A stretch of DNA of 64,000 bases, from contig NZ_CH672429.1 of NCBI RefSeq assembly GCF_000153025.1, forward strand, positions 1,287,079 through 1,351,078, in the 5' to 3' direction. This document shows, in pieces, positions 46,437 through 56,206 of this stretch; within the stretch, counting starts at the first letter, position 1; every line of letters starts with the position of its first letter. The notes under the pieces were generated by a model. The model saw only the letters and a program-made list of their open reading frames with translations, was not told where the DNA came from and ran no database searches. The translations under genes were made by a program, and so were the position numbers. Source of the stretch: Marinomonas sp. MED121. GTDB lineage: Bacteria > Pseudomonadota > Gammaproteobacteria > Pseudomonadales > Marinomonadaceae.

Positions 46437-48983
46437 ATGCATAGTAAGAGTTTTCATTGTATCTCAATTCAACAACTTGAGACTGTTTTAACAGGCCTAG
46501 AGCAGCCTGATTTAATACAGTTTTATGCGAATACAGATATTATCGAAACAAGAGACTGGGTTAACCTTTTAACTCACTATTGCCCAAATGCTTGTCGTAT
46601 TGGCATGTCCAGTGAAAAACAGATTTTCAACGGTCAACCTCAAACTAAAGGGGTGACTTTGATTTGCAGCTATTTTAACGCAACAACACTGATTCACAAT
46701 TGCGCCCCTATTGGTAAAGACCAACTTAATCAATCTTGTCACACCTTATTTGAGCCTGTAAATGAACATAAGGGTGAAGCCATTCCCGCAGGGATAGTTT
46801 TAGCCGATGACTTATCCATCAGCTCCTCAAGCCTTTTTAGCCAAGTAAATACCCATAAAACTAAATTTTGTGGCGGCCTTTCTGGTCTTCATAGTAGCAA
46901 TCAGACTTGGGTACTGTATCAAGATCAATTATTGCAAGAACACGCCGTACTAGTGGCTTTTGCTTCTGACAAGCTTGTTATTGAAAATGATGCTTTTGTT
47001 GATAGCATAGATATCGGCAAAAAAATGCGGGTGACCGCTATGCAAGATAATATTCTACAGCAAATTGATCACCTGCCAGCCCAACAAGTTTTTAATCGTT
47101 ATCTTGGTAATGGCTCAAGTACCGATATTAAGGTGATGAACCTCTTTGCACTAAAATACAAAACAAGCCATAAAGAAACCCATTCAGTGCCTTTAAGTTT
47201 CGCTGAGAATGGTGGCATTATTATGAGTGAACCTCTACCCGTAGGGGCTCAAATAAAGTTCGTCTATTTCCACCCTTGGCCCTCTTTGCAGGGCTCACTG
47301 GAAAAGTTGAACCTATTATATCAGCACCCACCTGAAAGCATTTTTACCTTTAACTGCATCAGTCGTGATCAGGATCCAATACTTAACGAAAACAGCAAAC
47401 TCAAGTTACTGTCACAAGTTCAAGAACTGAATGGCACCTACTGTTATGGGGAGTTTTTTACATCCGACACCAGCACCAAAAGCTTACAACATGCCCTAAC
47501 TTATATCGGGTTAAGCGAAACACCTAATGAAGTTAGGCAAAAACAAGGCAGTATCAAAGCACAAGCCAGCGACGACTCTTTAAGCGCTATCTTTAATTTG
47601 ATGAACAATGTTTTTAATGATCTGTCACAAGAAAGAGATGCATTAATCCATTTATCAAAACACACAGACAGTGATTCAAATGATTGGTTATATGATCCTC
47701 AAACAGGTCTTATGAATCGCTTTGCATTATTAAGCCGTCTACAGTCCGCAGAAGAGAATGACCATAAAACGCATCTCACTCTCTTTAGGATTCGTAACTT
47801 TCGCCTCATTAACGAACAATATGGCTATGATGTTGCCGATGATTTATTAGCCCAGCTTTCCCTCTATTTAAAAAATCGCATGGGCGACACCTTCTTATCA
47901 CTCGACTTTTCATGTTATCGGGTATCCGCCAATGAAGTCGCCGTACTTCTACAAACAGATATGCCGCCGCGAAAAGTAAATAAGTTTATGGAAAAGCTCA
48001 GTGAAGATGTAGAGAGCAGCCCTTTTTTCACCACTAGCCAAGCAACAGACGAAATCAGTATCAGCTTATCAGTCGGTCTTGCCTCTATTTTTAGCAGTAC
48101 AGGCAACTTACTTTGTAAAAAAGAGCATCTGTTAATAAAAGCAAATGAGGCAAGAAGACAGGCCCATGAAACCAACCATCTGACTTTTTGGAACGGGGAC
48201 TTGGATCTTGTTGATCAGCAAAAAGACAATTTAAATTGGATTGTTAAAATCAAGCAAGCCTTAGATGAGGGCAATATTTTCCCCTATATTCAGCCCTATT
48301 TTGACGCTAAAACAGGCAAGTGCGTTGGAGGAGAAGCCCTAATTCGAGCCAAGATTGATAATGAAATCATCGGACCAGCAAGCTTTCTTGACTTGATTAA
48401 ACAAACCCAACTTTATCCCAAATTAACCATTAAGGTTTTAGAAACTTGTGGTCAGTTGCTTAGAAGAGACCCAAATAGCCATCTTGCACTTAACCTTTCG
48501 GTAATGGACTTTAAACACGTCAGCACTTTAAAGGCACTCAGGCAATTCTTTAGAGAAAATGATGTTAAAGGTCGACTAATTTTAGAAATTACAGAATCTG
48601 AAAGTATTCATGATTATCAATGGATTACCTCCATTGTCTCTGAGTTTAGAGAAGCGGGCGCCTTACTGGCTATCGATGATTTTGGCTCAGGTTATTCTAA
48701 TCTGGAAAAGTTGATTGAGCTTCAGCCCGATGTTTTAAAGCTTGATGGCAGTATCATACGCACCATAGATGTCGACCCTAAACTACAAATTCTAGTGCGA
48801 CATATTAATAGCCTAGCTCACTCACTTGGCATAAAAACACAGGCAGAATTTGTACATAACCAAGCGGTGCAAGATATATTGGTAGATATGGGAGTTGATT
48901 ATTTACAAGGCTTCCATTTAAGCAAGCCGATTTCGATACAAGCTTGGAATCAGTATTCTACTGATTCCCTTATTAAACCCTAA
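46437..48983 (+). CDS. FIST sensor protein with degenerate GGDEF and intact EAL domain
   Basis: 848 residues, soluble. FIST_N is at about 20-215 (TRDWVNLLTHYCPNACRIGMS, KTKFCGGLSG) and FIST_C at about 220-360. A GGDEF domain spans about 415-575, but its signature reads VSANEVAV, so it is probably not a cyclase. EAL runs from about 600 to 840 with GGEALIRA, LNLSVMDF, LEITESES, IDDFGSGYSN and LKLDGS: the metal-binding residues of active cyclic-di-GMP phosphodiesterases are present. FIST domains are thought to bind amino acids or similar small ligands in the cytoplasm. It diverges from dctB. Confidence 0.87.
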   Translation: MHSKSFHCISIQQLETVLTGLEQPDLIQFYANTDIIETRDWVNLLTHYCPNACRIGMSSEKQIFNGQPQTKGVTLICSYFNATTLIHNCAPIGKDQLNQSCHTLFEPVNEHKGEAIPAGIVLADDLSISSSSLFSQVNTHKTKFCGGLSGLHSSNQTWVLYQDQLLQEHAVLVAFASDKLVIENDAFVDSIDIGKKMRVTAMQDNILQQIDHLPAQQVFNRYLGNGSSTDIKVMNLFALKYKTSHKETHSVPLSFAENGGIIMSEPLPVGAQIKFVYFHPWPSLQGSLEKLNLLYQHPPESIFTFNCISRDQDPILNENSKLKLLSQVQELNGTYCYGEFFTSDTSTKSLQHALTYIGLSETPNEVRQKQGSIKAQASDDSLSAIFNLMNNVFNDLSQERDALIHLSKHTDSDSNDWLYDPQTGLMNRFALLSRLQSAEENDHKTHLTLFRIRNFRLINEQYGYDVADDLLAQLSLYLKNRMGDTFLSLDFSCYRVSANEVAVLLQTDMPPRKVNKFMEKLSEDVESSPFFTTSQATDEISISLSVGLASIFSSTGNLLCKKEHLLIKANEARRQAHETNHLTFWNGDLDLVDQQKDNLNWIVKIKQALDEGNIFPYIQPYFDAKTGKCVGGEALIRAKIDNEIIGPASFLDLIKQTQLYPKLTIKVLETCGQLLRRDPNSHLALNLSVMDFKHVSTLKALRQFFRENDVKGRLILEITESESIHDYQWITSIVSEFREAGALLAIDDFGSGYSNLEKLIELQPDVLKLDGSIIRTIDVDPKLQILVRHINSLAHSLGIKTQAEFVHNQAVQDILVDMGVDYLQGFHLSKPISIQAWNQYSTDSLIKP

Positions 48984-48997
48984 ATCAACAATGAAAT

Positions 48998-49975
48998 TTA
49001 CACTCTCTGCTTAGCAAAAGGCATGACCATTTCAATGTCATCCACTTGGTTAAGCGCCATAAGTAGCCTATCAACTCCTAGCGCCACACCCGCACAGTTG
49101 GGTAATCCAGATTCCAGTGCCGCAAGTAAGTTTTTATCTAACGCCCTAACCTCTTTTCCTTGAGCTGACCTTAAGGCATTATCTTTTTCAAAACGACGAG
49201 CCTGCTCTATAGGATCCGTTAGCTCATGATACCCATTCGCTAATTCCATTCCACGCCAATATAACTCAAAACGTTTTGCTGTTTCATGTCCTTCAAAGCT
49301 GTGTTTAATTTTTGCTAGCGCAGCTTGGGAGGCGGGGTAACTGTGAATAAAACAGGGTCGATCTTGACCTATTTTTGGTTCAATCAGATTGCTAAAAAGC
49401 ACATCGAGTAAGATATCTTTATCTGTTTCTTCTTGGCCGTAACCTGAGGTTTCTACCGCGAGGGTTTGCAATTCATTTAAGGTGACATTAAAGGGGTCAA
49501 TATCAGCATAAGTTAAAAACGCTTCTTGATAACTTTTGTAGTCACACCTAAGGCTCGGATCTTGACTGACATTAATTAAAAATTCTTCCACCTCTGCCAT
49601 TAGCTGCCAATCATCAAGTCCAACTCGATACCATTCAAGCATAGTAAACTCTATGCTATGTTGTTTGCTCTGCTCTTCCTTTCTAAAGGCTTTTGAAACT
49701 TGATAAATACAACCTGAACCTGACGCTAATAACCGTTTCATGGCGAATTCAGGAGAAGTCTGTAAATAATAAGTGTGCTCCAGGCCTAGGCATTTTGCTT
49801 GGGTAGATAAGACTTCAATATAAGGATCACTGATAGAGGATAAGGACAAAACTTGGGTATCTGCTTCCATTATGTCTCTTTGCCAGAAAAACTCTCGTAT
49901 ATCACGCAGCAGTTTTGCTCTAACTTGTAACATTTGCATATTGGCACTAGGCTGCCAAAGAGTAGGCTGAGACAT
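48998..49975 (-). CDS. epmA: EF-P-(R)-beta-lysine ligase EpmA (PoxA/GenX)
   Basis: 325 residues, the exact family length, if started at MSQPTLWQPSA, which has AAGAAGTG upstream; a longer reading to 50011 is less likely. It is a class II lysyl-tRNA-synthetase-like enzyme without an anticodon domain. Motifs include YLQTSPEFAMKRLLASG, FRKEEQSKQHSIEFTMLEW and GVALGVDRLLMAL. It attaches (R)-beta-lysine to the conserved Lys of EF-P. The partner genes efp and epmB are in the same 4-kb stretch. Confidence 0.95.
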   Translation of the reverse strand: MSQPTLWQPSANMQMLQVRAKLLRDIREFFWQRDIMEADTQVLSLSSISDPYIEVLSTQAKCLGLEHTYYLQTSPEFAMKRLLASGSGCIYQVSKAFRKEEQSKQHSIEFTMLEWYRVGLDDWQLMAEVEEFLINVSQDPSLRCDYKSYQEAFLTYADIDPFNVTLNELQTLAVETSGYGQEETDKDILLDVLFSNLIEPKIGQDRPCFIHSYPASQAALAKIKHSFEGHETAKRFELYWRGMELANGYHELTDPIEQARRFEKDNALRSAQGKEVRALDKNLLAALESGLPNCAGVALGVDRLLMALNQVDDIEMVMPFAKQRV

Positions 49976-50152
49976 AAAGACACTTCTTAAATAAGCTATT
50001 AGGAGTGTCAAAAATTATAACATCTATTTTTTAATCATCGAAAACAAAAACTTATGAGGCTTAAGTTTATACAAAAGAGATAAGGCTAGCTTGTTAGCCT
50101 ATGAATTTATAGAAATTCACATTCTTATAGCTGCAAAAATTGAATAATCCTT

Positions 50153-50158
50153 TATACT
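50153..50158 (+). promoter_or_regulatory. -10 element for the small-RNA candidate
   Basis: TATACT lies about eight bases before the first stem of the RNA. No good -35 hexamer is seen at the usual distance, so the promoter may be activator-dependent. Confidence 0.4.
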
Positions 50159-50163
50159 GAAGT

Positions 50164-50273
50164 TGCACAGCGACAAATTGTGCATTGAAAAGCACATAGG
50201 GTCGATGGCCTATTGACCGCTCTATGCTTTTCCCCCCAGCGAAGCTCTGGTTAATTCAGAGCTTTGCTTTTTT
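50164..50273 (+). ncRNA. Candidate small regulatory RNA with three stem-loops
   Basis: About 110 bases. Stem 1: TGCACA (50164-50169) with TGTGCA (50179-50184). Stem 2: CATAG plus GGTC (50195-50203) with GACC and CTATG (50215-50226), bulged by GCT; an alternative pairing ATAGG/CCTAT (50196-50200 and 50209-50213) excludes it. Then a single-stranded six-C run (50232-50237). Stem 3 is an 11-bp terminator, GCGAAGCTCTG with CAGAGCTTTGC (50239-50267), followed by TTTTTT. A TATACT box precedes it. No gene follows on this strand for 1.4 kb, so it is not a leader. I do not recognise a known RNA family. Confidence 0.6.
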
Positions 50274-50819
50274 ATTTAAAAATTAGACGCATCTTAGGAG
50301 TAGCTTGGTTCACATGATGCGTTGACACCCTGTTAACATCATTAAATCGATTGACAGGGGAATACTAAAACAAGGCTAACTAAGCTTGTTTTATCGTCTA
50401 AGAAAAGTAAGGTTAGTTAACTTACTTTTATGCAAACAAGTCGGGTAAATAAAGTTTGCGAATAACAAATTTTCAGCAAGAATTTATCCAGTAAGTCGTG
50501 AATATAATAAATTTTGCTGATGGACCATAAACTACTTGAGCAACGATCAAGTAAATAAAAACAGTGAGGTTTAACCATCCAAAATAATTTTAATAGGCAC
50601 GCCTTCAGAGACAGCAAGCATAAGGCTAAATAAGCCAAGCTTGATAGCGTTTTAAAAGATATGGCCATGCCAAACAAAGTTGAAAAAACGAAAGAACAAT
50701 ACTAGATGTGTATTGTTTTAAAAGGCGATTAAAAAAGATCGTCTATCACCTAAATAAGTTATCAATCACGATGTATTAATAGATAGGGATGCATTGCTGA
50801 ACTACTAAATTAAACATCC

Positions 50820-50850
50820 AGAACGAGTGTTTATACACTCGTTCTTTTTG
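50820..50850 (+). terminator. Strong hairpin downstream of efp, T-run on plus strand
   Basis: AGAACGAGTG (50820-50829) pairs perfectly with CACTCGTTCT (50836-50845), followed by TTTTG. The T-run is on the plus strand, opposite to efp, so it may end a plus-strand transcript from the gap as well as serve efp. Confidence 0.7.
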
Positions 50851-50873
50851 TCTGTTACTAAGGTAAAAATATC

Positions 50874-51446
50874 TTATTTACCTGTTGCACGAGAAACATA
50901 TTCACCCGTACGTGTATCTACTCTTAGCACTTCACCGATATTGATAAATAATGGGACACGAACCATAGCACCCGTTGTTAAATAAGCAGGTTTAGAGCCA
51001 CCATTGGCAGTATCACCTTTAAGGCCTGGATCAGTTTCCGTTACTTCAAGCTCAATAAAGTTTGGTGGCGTAATCGCCAAAGGCGCGCCGTTATAAAGAG
51101 TAACGACATACTTTTCTTGTTCTTTCAGCCACTTAACATTCTCACCTACCGCAGTTTGATCGGCAGCATGCTGCTCAAAAGAACCATCTGTCGCCATGAA
51201 GTGCCAGAACTCACCATCTGTGTATAGATATTCCATATCAGTATCCATCACATCAGCAGAATCTAAAGAGTCACCTGATTTAAAGGTACGCTCCCAAACG
51301 CGCCCTGACTTAAGGTTACGTAACTTTAAGCGGTTAAAAGCTTGGCCTTTACCAGGCTTAACATGTTCATTATCTAAAACAGCACATGGATCGCCATCAA
51401 CCATGACTTTAGTACCGCTACGCATATCACTGGCAGAAATTCCCAT
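50874..51446 (-). CDS. efp: Translation elongation factor P
   Basis: 190 residues, normal length. It relieves ribosome stalling at consecutive prolines by entering the E site. The modified tip loop [10 protein letters not shown] is intact, with the target Lys at residue 33. The three-beta-barrel layout ends with [22 protein letters not shown]. The ribosome-binding site is GAGAGAAGAG. It is divergent from epmB and on the same strand as epmA. The long proline repeats of the TonB protein 3 kb away would themselves be an obvious EF-P-relevant sequence, though its Glu-Pro pairs are not consecutive prolines. Confidence 0.96.
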   Translation of the reverse strand: MGISASDMRSGTKVMVDGDPCAVLDNEHVKPGKGQAFNRLKLRNLKSGRVWERTFKSGDSLDSADVMDTDMEYLYTDGEFWHFMATDGSFEQHAADQTAVGENVKWLKEQEKYVVTLYNGAPLAITPPNFIELEVTETDPGLKGDTANGGSKPAYLTTGAMVRVPLFINIGEVLRVDTRTGEYVSRATGK

Positions 51447-51714
51447 TAGGTTCTCTTCTCTCTATTACCCAGCTGTTACTGCTGGCAGTTAATATTAAGA
51501 TGGGCCACCTTAGCAAAACGAAAGGCACCACATACAAGTTGATGGCGATTATACATTAGATAACAGGCTATAGATAACCCTAGGTTTACTCCTATAAATG
51601 AGATAAGCAATAGATAAATCAGCCTCTTTCATCTAGCAATTCTAACTTCTGCTTGCCTCTTTACTCTTACTACGGGGATAATTCCGCCATCTAACCAAGA
51701 AGCAATGCTTAATT

Positions 51715-52770
51715 ATGTTTAACTCATCCAATCTTGTTACTAATAAGATCCCTGCCACCTCAATCACCAACGATAATGATTGGCTATTAGAAATTAAACA
51801 TGCAATTAAAGACCTAGATACGCTAGCAAAAAAATTAAACCTTAATCTTACTTCTGTATTAACCGGTAAGCATGCACACAAGGCATTTCAGCTTATGGTG
51901 CCAATGCCCTATTTGGAGCGCATTGAAAAAGGGAATTTAAATGACCCCCTATTACGTCAAATACTGCCCATTGATGAAGAGATGAAACAAGTTAAAGGCT
52001 ATGTCACTGACCCATTAGCAGAACTTGATCACAACCCTAAAAAAGCATTAGTTCATAAATACAGCAGCCGTATATTGGTTATTACTTCAGGTAGTTGTGC
52101 TATTAATTGTCGCTACTGCTTTCGTCGCCATTTCCCATATGCAAACAATCATTTAGCTCCTGCAGAATGGGATTCCTTATTGAGTTACATTCAAACTCAC
52201 CCTCAAATAAATGAAGTGATATTAAGTGGCGGCGATCCATTAATGATGAAAGACAAACAGTTAAGTCAGCTCATCTCACGTTTAGAGGCACTCCCTCAAT
52301 TAAAACGTTTGCGCATCCACACTCGTCTCCCTATTGTCATTCCTTCTAGAATCAATAATGAATTACTCAATTGGGCTTCTCAAACTCGCCTAAAAGTTAT
52401 CATGGTTTTACACATCAACCATGCAAATGAAATTGATGGTAAGGTAATCGAAGCCTGCTCTAAGCTAGCAAAAATAGGGGTCAGACTATTAAATCAAGGC
52501 GTGATACTAAAAAATGTCAATGATACAGCAGAGGCCCAAATCGCACTCAGTGAAGCCTTATTTGATGCAGATATCCTACCTTATTATATGTTCACTTTAG
52601 ACCCTGTCGAAGGGGCATCTCATTTTGATATCACCATTGATCAAGCCCAACAATTGATGGGCCAAGTTGCGGCAAACCTACCTGGCTATCTCGTGCCAAA
52701 ATTAGCCAAAGAGATTCCAGGAAAAACGGCTAAAACCCTGTTTGCACCAACCTTAGCTAATTCGAATTAG
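51715..52770 (+). CDS. epmB: EF-P lysine 2,3-aminomutase EpmB
   Basis: 351 residues. It is a radical-SAM, PLP-dependent enzyme that converts (S)-alpha-lysine to (R)-beta-lysine for EpmA. The iron-sulfur motif is C128-x3-C132-x2-C135 in SCAINCRYCFRRHFPY. GGDPLMMKD and the C-terminal PYYMFTLDPVEGASHFD segment (PLP/lysine site) match the family. It starts divergently from efp, 268 bp away; the region between holds both promoters and no other gene. Confidence 0.95.
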   Translation: MFNSSNLVTNKIPATSITNDNDWLLEIKHAIKDLDTLAKKLNLNLTSVLTGKHAHKAFQLMVPMPYLERIEKGNLNDPLLRQILPIDEEMKQVKGYVTDPLAELDHNPKKALVHKYSSRILVITSGSCAINCRYCFRRHFPYANNHLAPAEWDSLLSYIQTHPQINEVILSGGDPLMMKDKQLSQLISRLEALPQLKRLRIHTRLPIVIPSRINNELLNWASQTRLKVIMVLHINHANEIDGKVIEACSKLAKIGVRLLNQGVILKNVNDTAEAQIALSEALFDADILPYYMFTLDPVEGASHFDITIDQAQQLMGQVAANLPGYLVPKLAKEIPGKTAKTLFAPTLANSN

Positions 52771-52930
52771 ACTGTTTGTATTTCACATACCAAAAACGAA
52801 TGAACACTTATCAGCAACATGAATTTTAATTATTTTAAACATCACAAATATCTATTATCAAACACCACAACATTAATGCTATTAATACTTATAACAGAAC
52901 GAAATTAATTAAGTAGAAGTGGTGGCTAGA

Positions 52931-53326
52931 ATGAATTCAGGTGAACAAACACGTCGTGAAGTAATGGGTGATGCTTTTGTCGATAAAGCAATGAATCAAA
53001 GCAATTTGTTCACTGAAGATATGCAGAGCTATATCAATGAACATTGCTGGGGCAGTGTGTGGCAAAGCAACGCGATTAATCGTAAAACGAGAAGTTTGTT
53101 GACCTTGTCTTGTTTAGTCGCCTTAAAAGCACCAGAAGAACTTAAAGGTCACATTCGTGGCGCAATTAATAATGGCTGTACCCTAATCGAAATTAAAGAA
53201 GCCCTACTACACACAGGTGTGTATTGTGGCGCACCTGCGTTGCAACAGGCATTTCGTGCGGCTAACGAAGTCTTGACCGAAATGGACTTGATTCCAAAAG
53301 ACATGACTAATCATGATTCGCCATAA
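52931..53326 (+). CDS. Carboxymuconolactone decarboxylase-family protein
   Basis: 131 residues from the ATG of MNSGEQTRREVMGDAFVDKA; a GTG four codons earlier is also possible. The fold is the all-helical CMD/AhpD family, closest in pattern to 4-carboxymuconolactone decarboxylase (PcaC): WGSVWQSNAINRKTRSLLTL, HIRGAINNGCTLIEIKEALLHTGVYCGAPA. The lone Cys positions do not form the AhpD CxxC. Other protocatechuate-pathway genes are absent nearby, so the substrate is not certain. Confidence 0.8.
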   Translation: MNSGEQTRREVMGDAFVDKAMNQSNLFTEDMQSYINEHCWGSVWQSNAINRKTRSLLTLSCLVALKAPEELKGHIRGAINNGCTLIEIKEALLHTGVYCGAPALQQAFRAANEVLTEMDLIPKDMTNHDSP

Positions 53327-53346
53327 ACTCACGCTTTAGCATTCTT

Positions 53347-53387
53347 AAAAAGCACTTGTTAACATCTTACAAACAAGTGCTTTTTTT
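53347..53387. terminator. Bidirectional terminator between CMD gene and tonB
   Basis: AAAAAGCACTTGTT (53347-53360) pairs with AACAAGTGCTTTTT (53372-53385), with A-run and T-run on both sides, so it can end both convergent transcripts. Confidence 0.9.
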
Positions 53388-53447
53388 ATGTCTTAACAAA
53401 AACCAGTTAAAAGATATTAAAGTGAACAACAGGTTAGCACTTACTCA

Positions 53448-54470
<1,023 letters not shown>

Positions 54471-54477
54471 CTTTACA

Positions 54478-54900
54478 CTAACCAGCCTGCTTCAGTTTAG
54501 TTACAAGGTAAACTCGCGTTAATCCAGCTAACTCAACTTGTTTAAATACTTGCTGTAAACGAACCACGGGTAAATCTTGATCCGCACTAATCTGCACTAA
54601 AAAGTCATCCTGAGATTGAGATTCAAGGTACAGCTGCTTTAGACGTTTAGATAATGCTTCTTGATTTAATTCTTCCCCATTTAGGAAGATACCAAGTTCT
54701 GTACTCACAAGAATTTTAGCAGGGGATTCAGCTTGTTTGATTTCGCTTAAAGAGTCTGGCGGGGTAATAGGTACAGCATCTGTCGCACGTATCTGGCCTG
54801 CTACCATGAAGAAAATCAACATGAGAAAAACCACATTAATCAGGGGGACCAGATTATCGTCTGAGTTTTTTTTGTCCGTATCAAGGCGGTTGAATTTCAC
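54478..54900 (-). CDS. exbD: ExbD-like protein with Asn in place of the proton-carrying Asp
   Basis: 140 residues with one N-terminal membrane helix and a periplasmic domain. The helix reads [20 protein letters not shown]; Asn22 occupies the position of the Asp that carries protons in ExbD/TolR (Asp25 in E. coli). The codon is AAT, so it is not a reading ambiguity. It starts one base after the other exbD ends and lies 7 bp before tonB. It may form mixed dimers with the Asp-containing copy. Confidence 0.88.
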   Translation of the reverse strand: MKFNRLDTDKKNSDDNLVPLINVVFLMLIFFMVAGQIRATDAVPITPPDSLSEIKQAESPAKILVSTELGIFLNGEELNQEALSKRLKQLYLESQSQDDFLVQISADQDLPVVRLQQVFKQVELAGLTRVYLVTKLKQAG

Positions 54901-54901
54901 G

Positions 54902-55303
54902 CTAATGTCCTTTTAACGCGGCAGCAATGGACACATATTTCGCGCCAGCCAAGGTTAATTGATCCAGTAAGCCGACCAAGATGCCTGTTTCTATTTCAGG
55001 CTTCGCTTTAATCAAAAAGACTACATCAGGGTTTTCCGTGACTAACACTTTAAGACTGGCTCGGTCAGACATGAAGAAGTCTTTATTACCCGCAACAAAG
55101 TGACCCTTGTTATCCAAAATTTCTAAACGCATTACATCGGTTTGTGATTGGCCACTTGCCGTTGGCATAGACACATTGATTTGTCGCCATGGTATAAAGC
55201 TCGACGACAACATAAAAAAAAGCAGAAGAATAAATACCACATCAATCAAAGGGGTAAGACTAATGGCTTGACGACGTTTTGAATGAGACTGATTAAGCCG
55301 CAC
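54902..55303 (-). CDS. exbD: ExbD proton-channel component
   Basis: 133 residues if started at the GTG at 55303, which overlaps exbB by 11 bases; a TTG at 55336 would overlap 44 bases and is less likely. The helix ISLTPLIDVVFILLLFFMLS keeps the essential Asp. With ExbB it forms the proton channel that energises TonB. Start uncertain because no ATG is available. Confidence 0.85.
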   Translation of the reverse strand: MRLNQSHSKRRQAISLTPLIDVVFILLLFFMLSSSFIPWRQINVSMPTASGQSQTDVMRLEILDNKGHFVAGNKDFFMSDRASLKVLVTENPDVVFLIKAKPEIETGILVGLLDQLTLAGAKYVSIAAALKGH

Positions 55304-56171
55304 AATCTTGCTCTGGCATGATTTCAGGCTGTTCAAGTAGGTTAAGTTTGGCTTCCTCTATTTCACCTTTATGGGTAAAGACTTGAGTCACAGAGTCACT
55401 CATGAGAAAAATAATACGTTCAACCTTACGCTCAAACAAAGCATGCATAGCCACAACAGGAATAGCAACGGCCAGACCAACTGCAGTGGTTAATAATGCT
55501 TGCCAAATACCACCAGATAAAACAGAAGGATCAACCTGACTTCCTGCTGATTCCATATTTTGAAAGGCCACTATCATACCCAATACAGTCCCTAACAAAC
55601 CTAGTAATGGACTCAGTGTGGCGACCACTTCCAACGGTCTTAAATAGGCTTTTAGTGCTTGGATTTTTTCATCTGCTAGACGCTCTATTTCCTCTTTAAC
55701 TAAGGCTAAATCATAGTCACTCTTAGACAACTCAGTCATAGCATAAGCCACAACATCGGAAACAGGACGCTTAGTTTTTAGTGACTCGATAGCCTGCTCT
55801 GGATGAACTTTCCGCCAATGAGACAAGGCCAACTTTACATCTTTGTTCGACTCGGCCCTAAGACTAACAAACTGCCAGCTTTTTAGAAAAATGATAGTTA
55901 ATGCAAAAGCAGAAAAAAGACAAAGAATCCAAACAACAGGCCCACCTGTTTGAAGAAAATCGATCACTGGCGTTAACGCTTCATGTTGAAGCAGAATTTG
56001 AAAGCTAGCTAAGGACTCATTTAACAAAGATCCGCCTGCTTCAGGAGCGACTTCATTTACATTTTGTATCACTGATTCTGTGGTATTAGCAGGTATTTCA
56101 GACACACTAGCTGTCATATCAGATTGTGGTTCGGACTCTAGAACTGAATCAGCCATACTTAAGGGTTCCAT
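55293..56171 (-). CDS. exbB: ExbB/MotA/TolQ-type proton-channel protein
   Basis: 292 residues from the ATG at 56171; a GTG at 56207 lies inside the Fur box and a Met at 56156 has the better GGA spacing, so the start is open. It has an N-terminal periplasmic extension, three helices (about 79-100, 185-210 and 230-250) and the TolQ/ExbB motif LSPLLGLLGTVLGMIVAF and the GGIWQALLTTAVGLAVAIP segment. First gene of the TonB operon, Fur-controlled. Confidence 0.9.
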   Translation of the reverse strand: MEPLSMADSVLESEPQSDMTASVSEIPANTTESVIQNVNEVAPEAGGSLLNESLASFQILLQHEALTPVIDFLQTGGPVVWILCLFSAFALTIIFLKSWQFVSLRAESNKDVKLALSHWRKVHPEQAIESLKTKRPVSDVVAYAMTELSKSDYDLALVKEEIERLADEKIQALKAYLRPLEVVATLSPLLGLLGTVLGMIVAFQNMESAGSQVDPSVLSGGIWQALLTTAVGLAVAIPVVAMHALFERKVERIIFLMSDSVTQVFTHKGEIEEAKLNLLEQPEIMPEQDCAA

Positions 56172-56172
56172 T

Positions 56173-56206
56173 ATGATAACAATTACGCAAACGATAACCG
56201 TTATCA
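56173..56206 (-). promoter_or_regulatory. Fur box(es) upstream of exbB
   Basis: TGATAACGGTTATCG on the minus strand (56192-56206) matches the 7-1-7 Fur consensus TGATAAT-N-ATTATCA closely and is an inverted repeat GATAAC-G-GTTATC. A second half-site TGATAAC occurs at 56174-56180. The operon should be induced by iron limitation. Confidence 0.75.

Larger units (their letters stand above)
49976..50873. other. Large intergenic region between epmA and efp with structured RNAs
   Basis: About 900 bp without a convincing protein gene. It contains the small-RNA candidate at 50164-50273, then several perfect inverted repeats: AAAACAAG/CTTGTTTT (about 50367-50392), AAAAGTAAG/CTTACTTTT (about 50402-50428), AACAATAC/GTATTGTT (50695-50717) and a strong hairpin at 50820-50845. 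A minus-strand frame at 50417-50677 was judged spurious. Confidence 0.5.

Noticed and set aside
50417..50677. 86-codon open frame on the minus strand in the epmA-efp gap
   Set aside because: No ribosome-binding site, unusual Leu/Cys/Lys composition and overlap with several inverted repeats; it looks like a chance frame.
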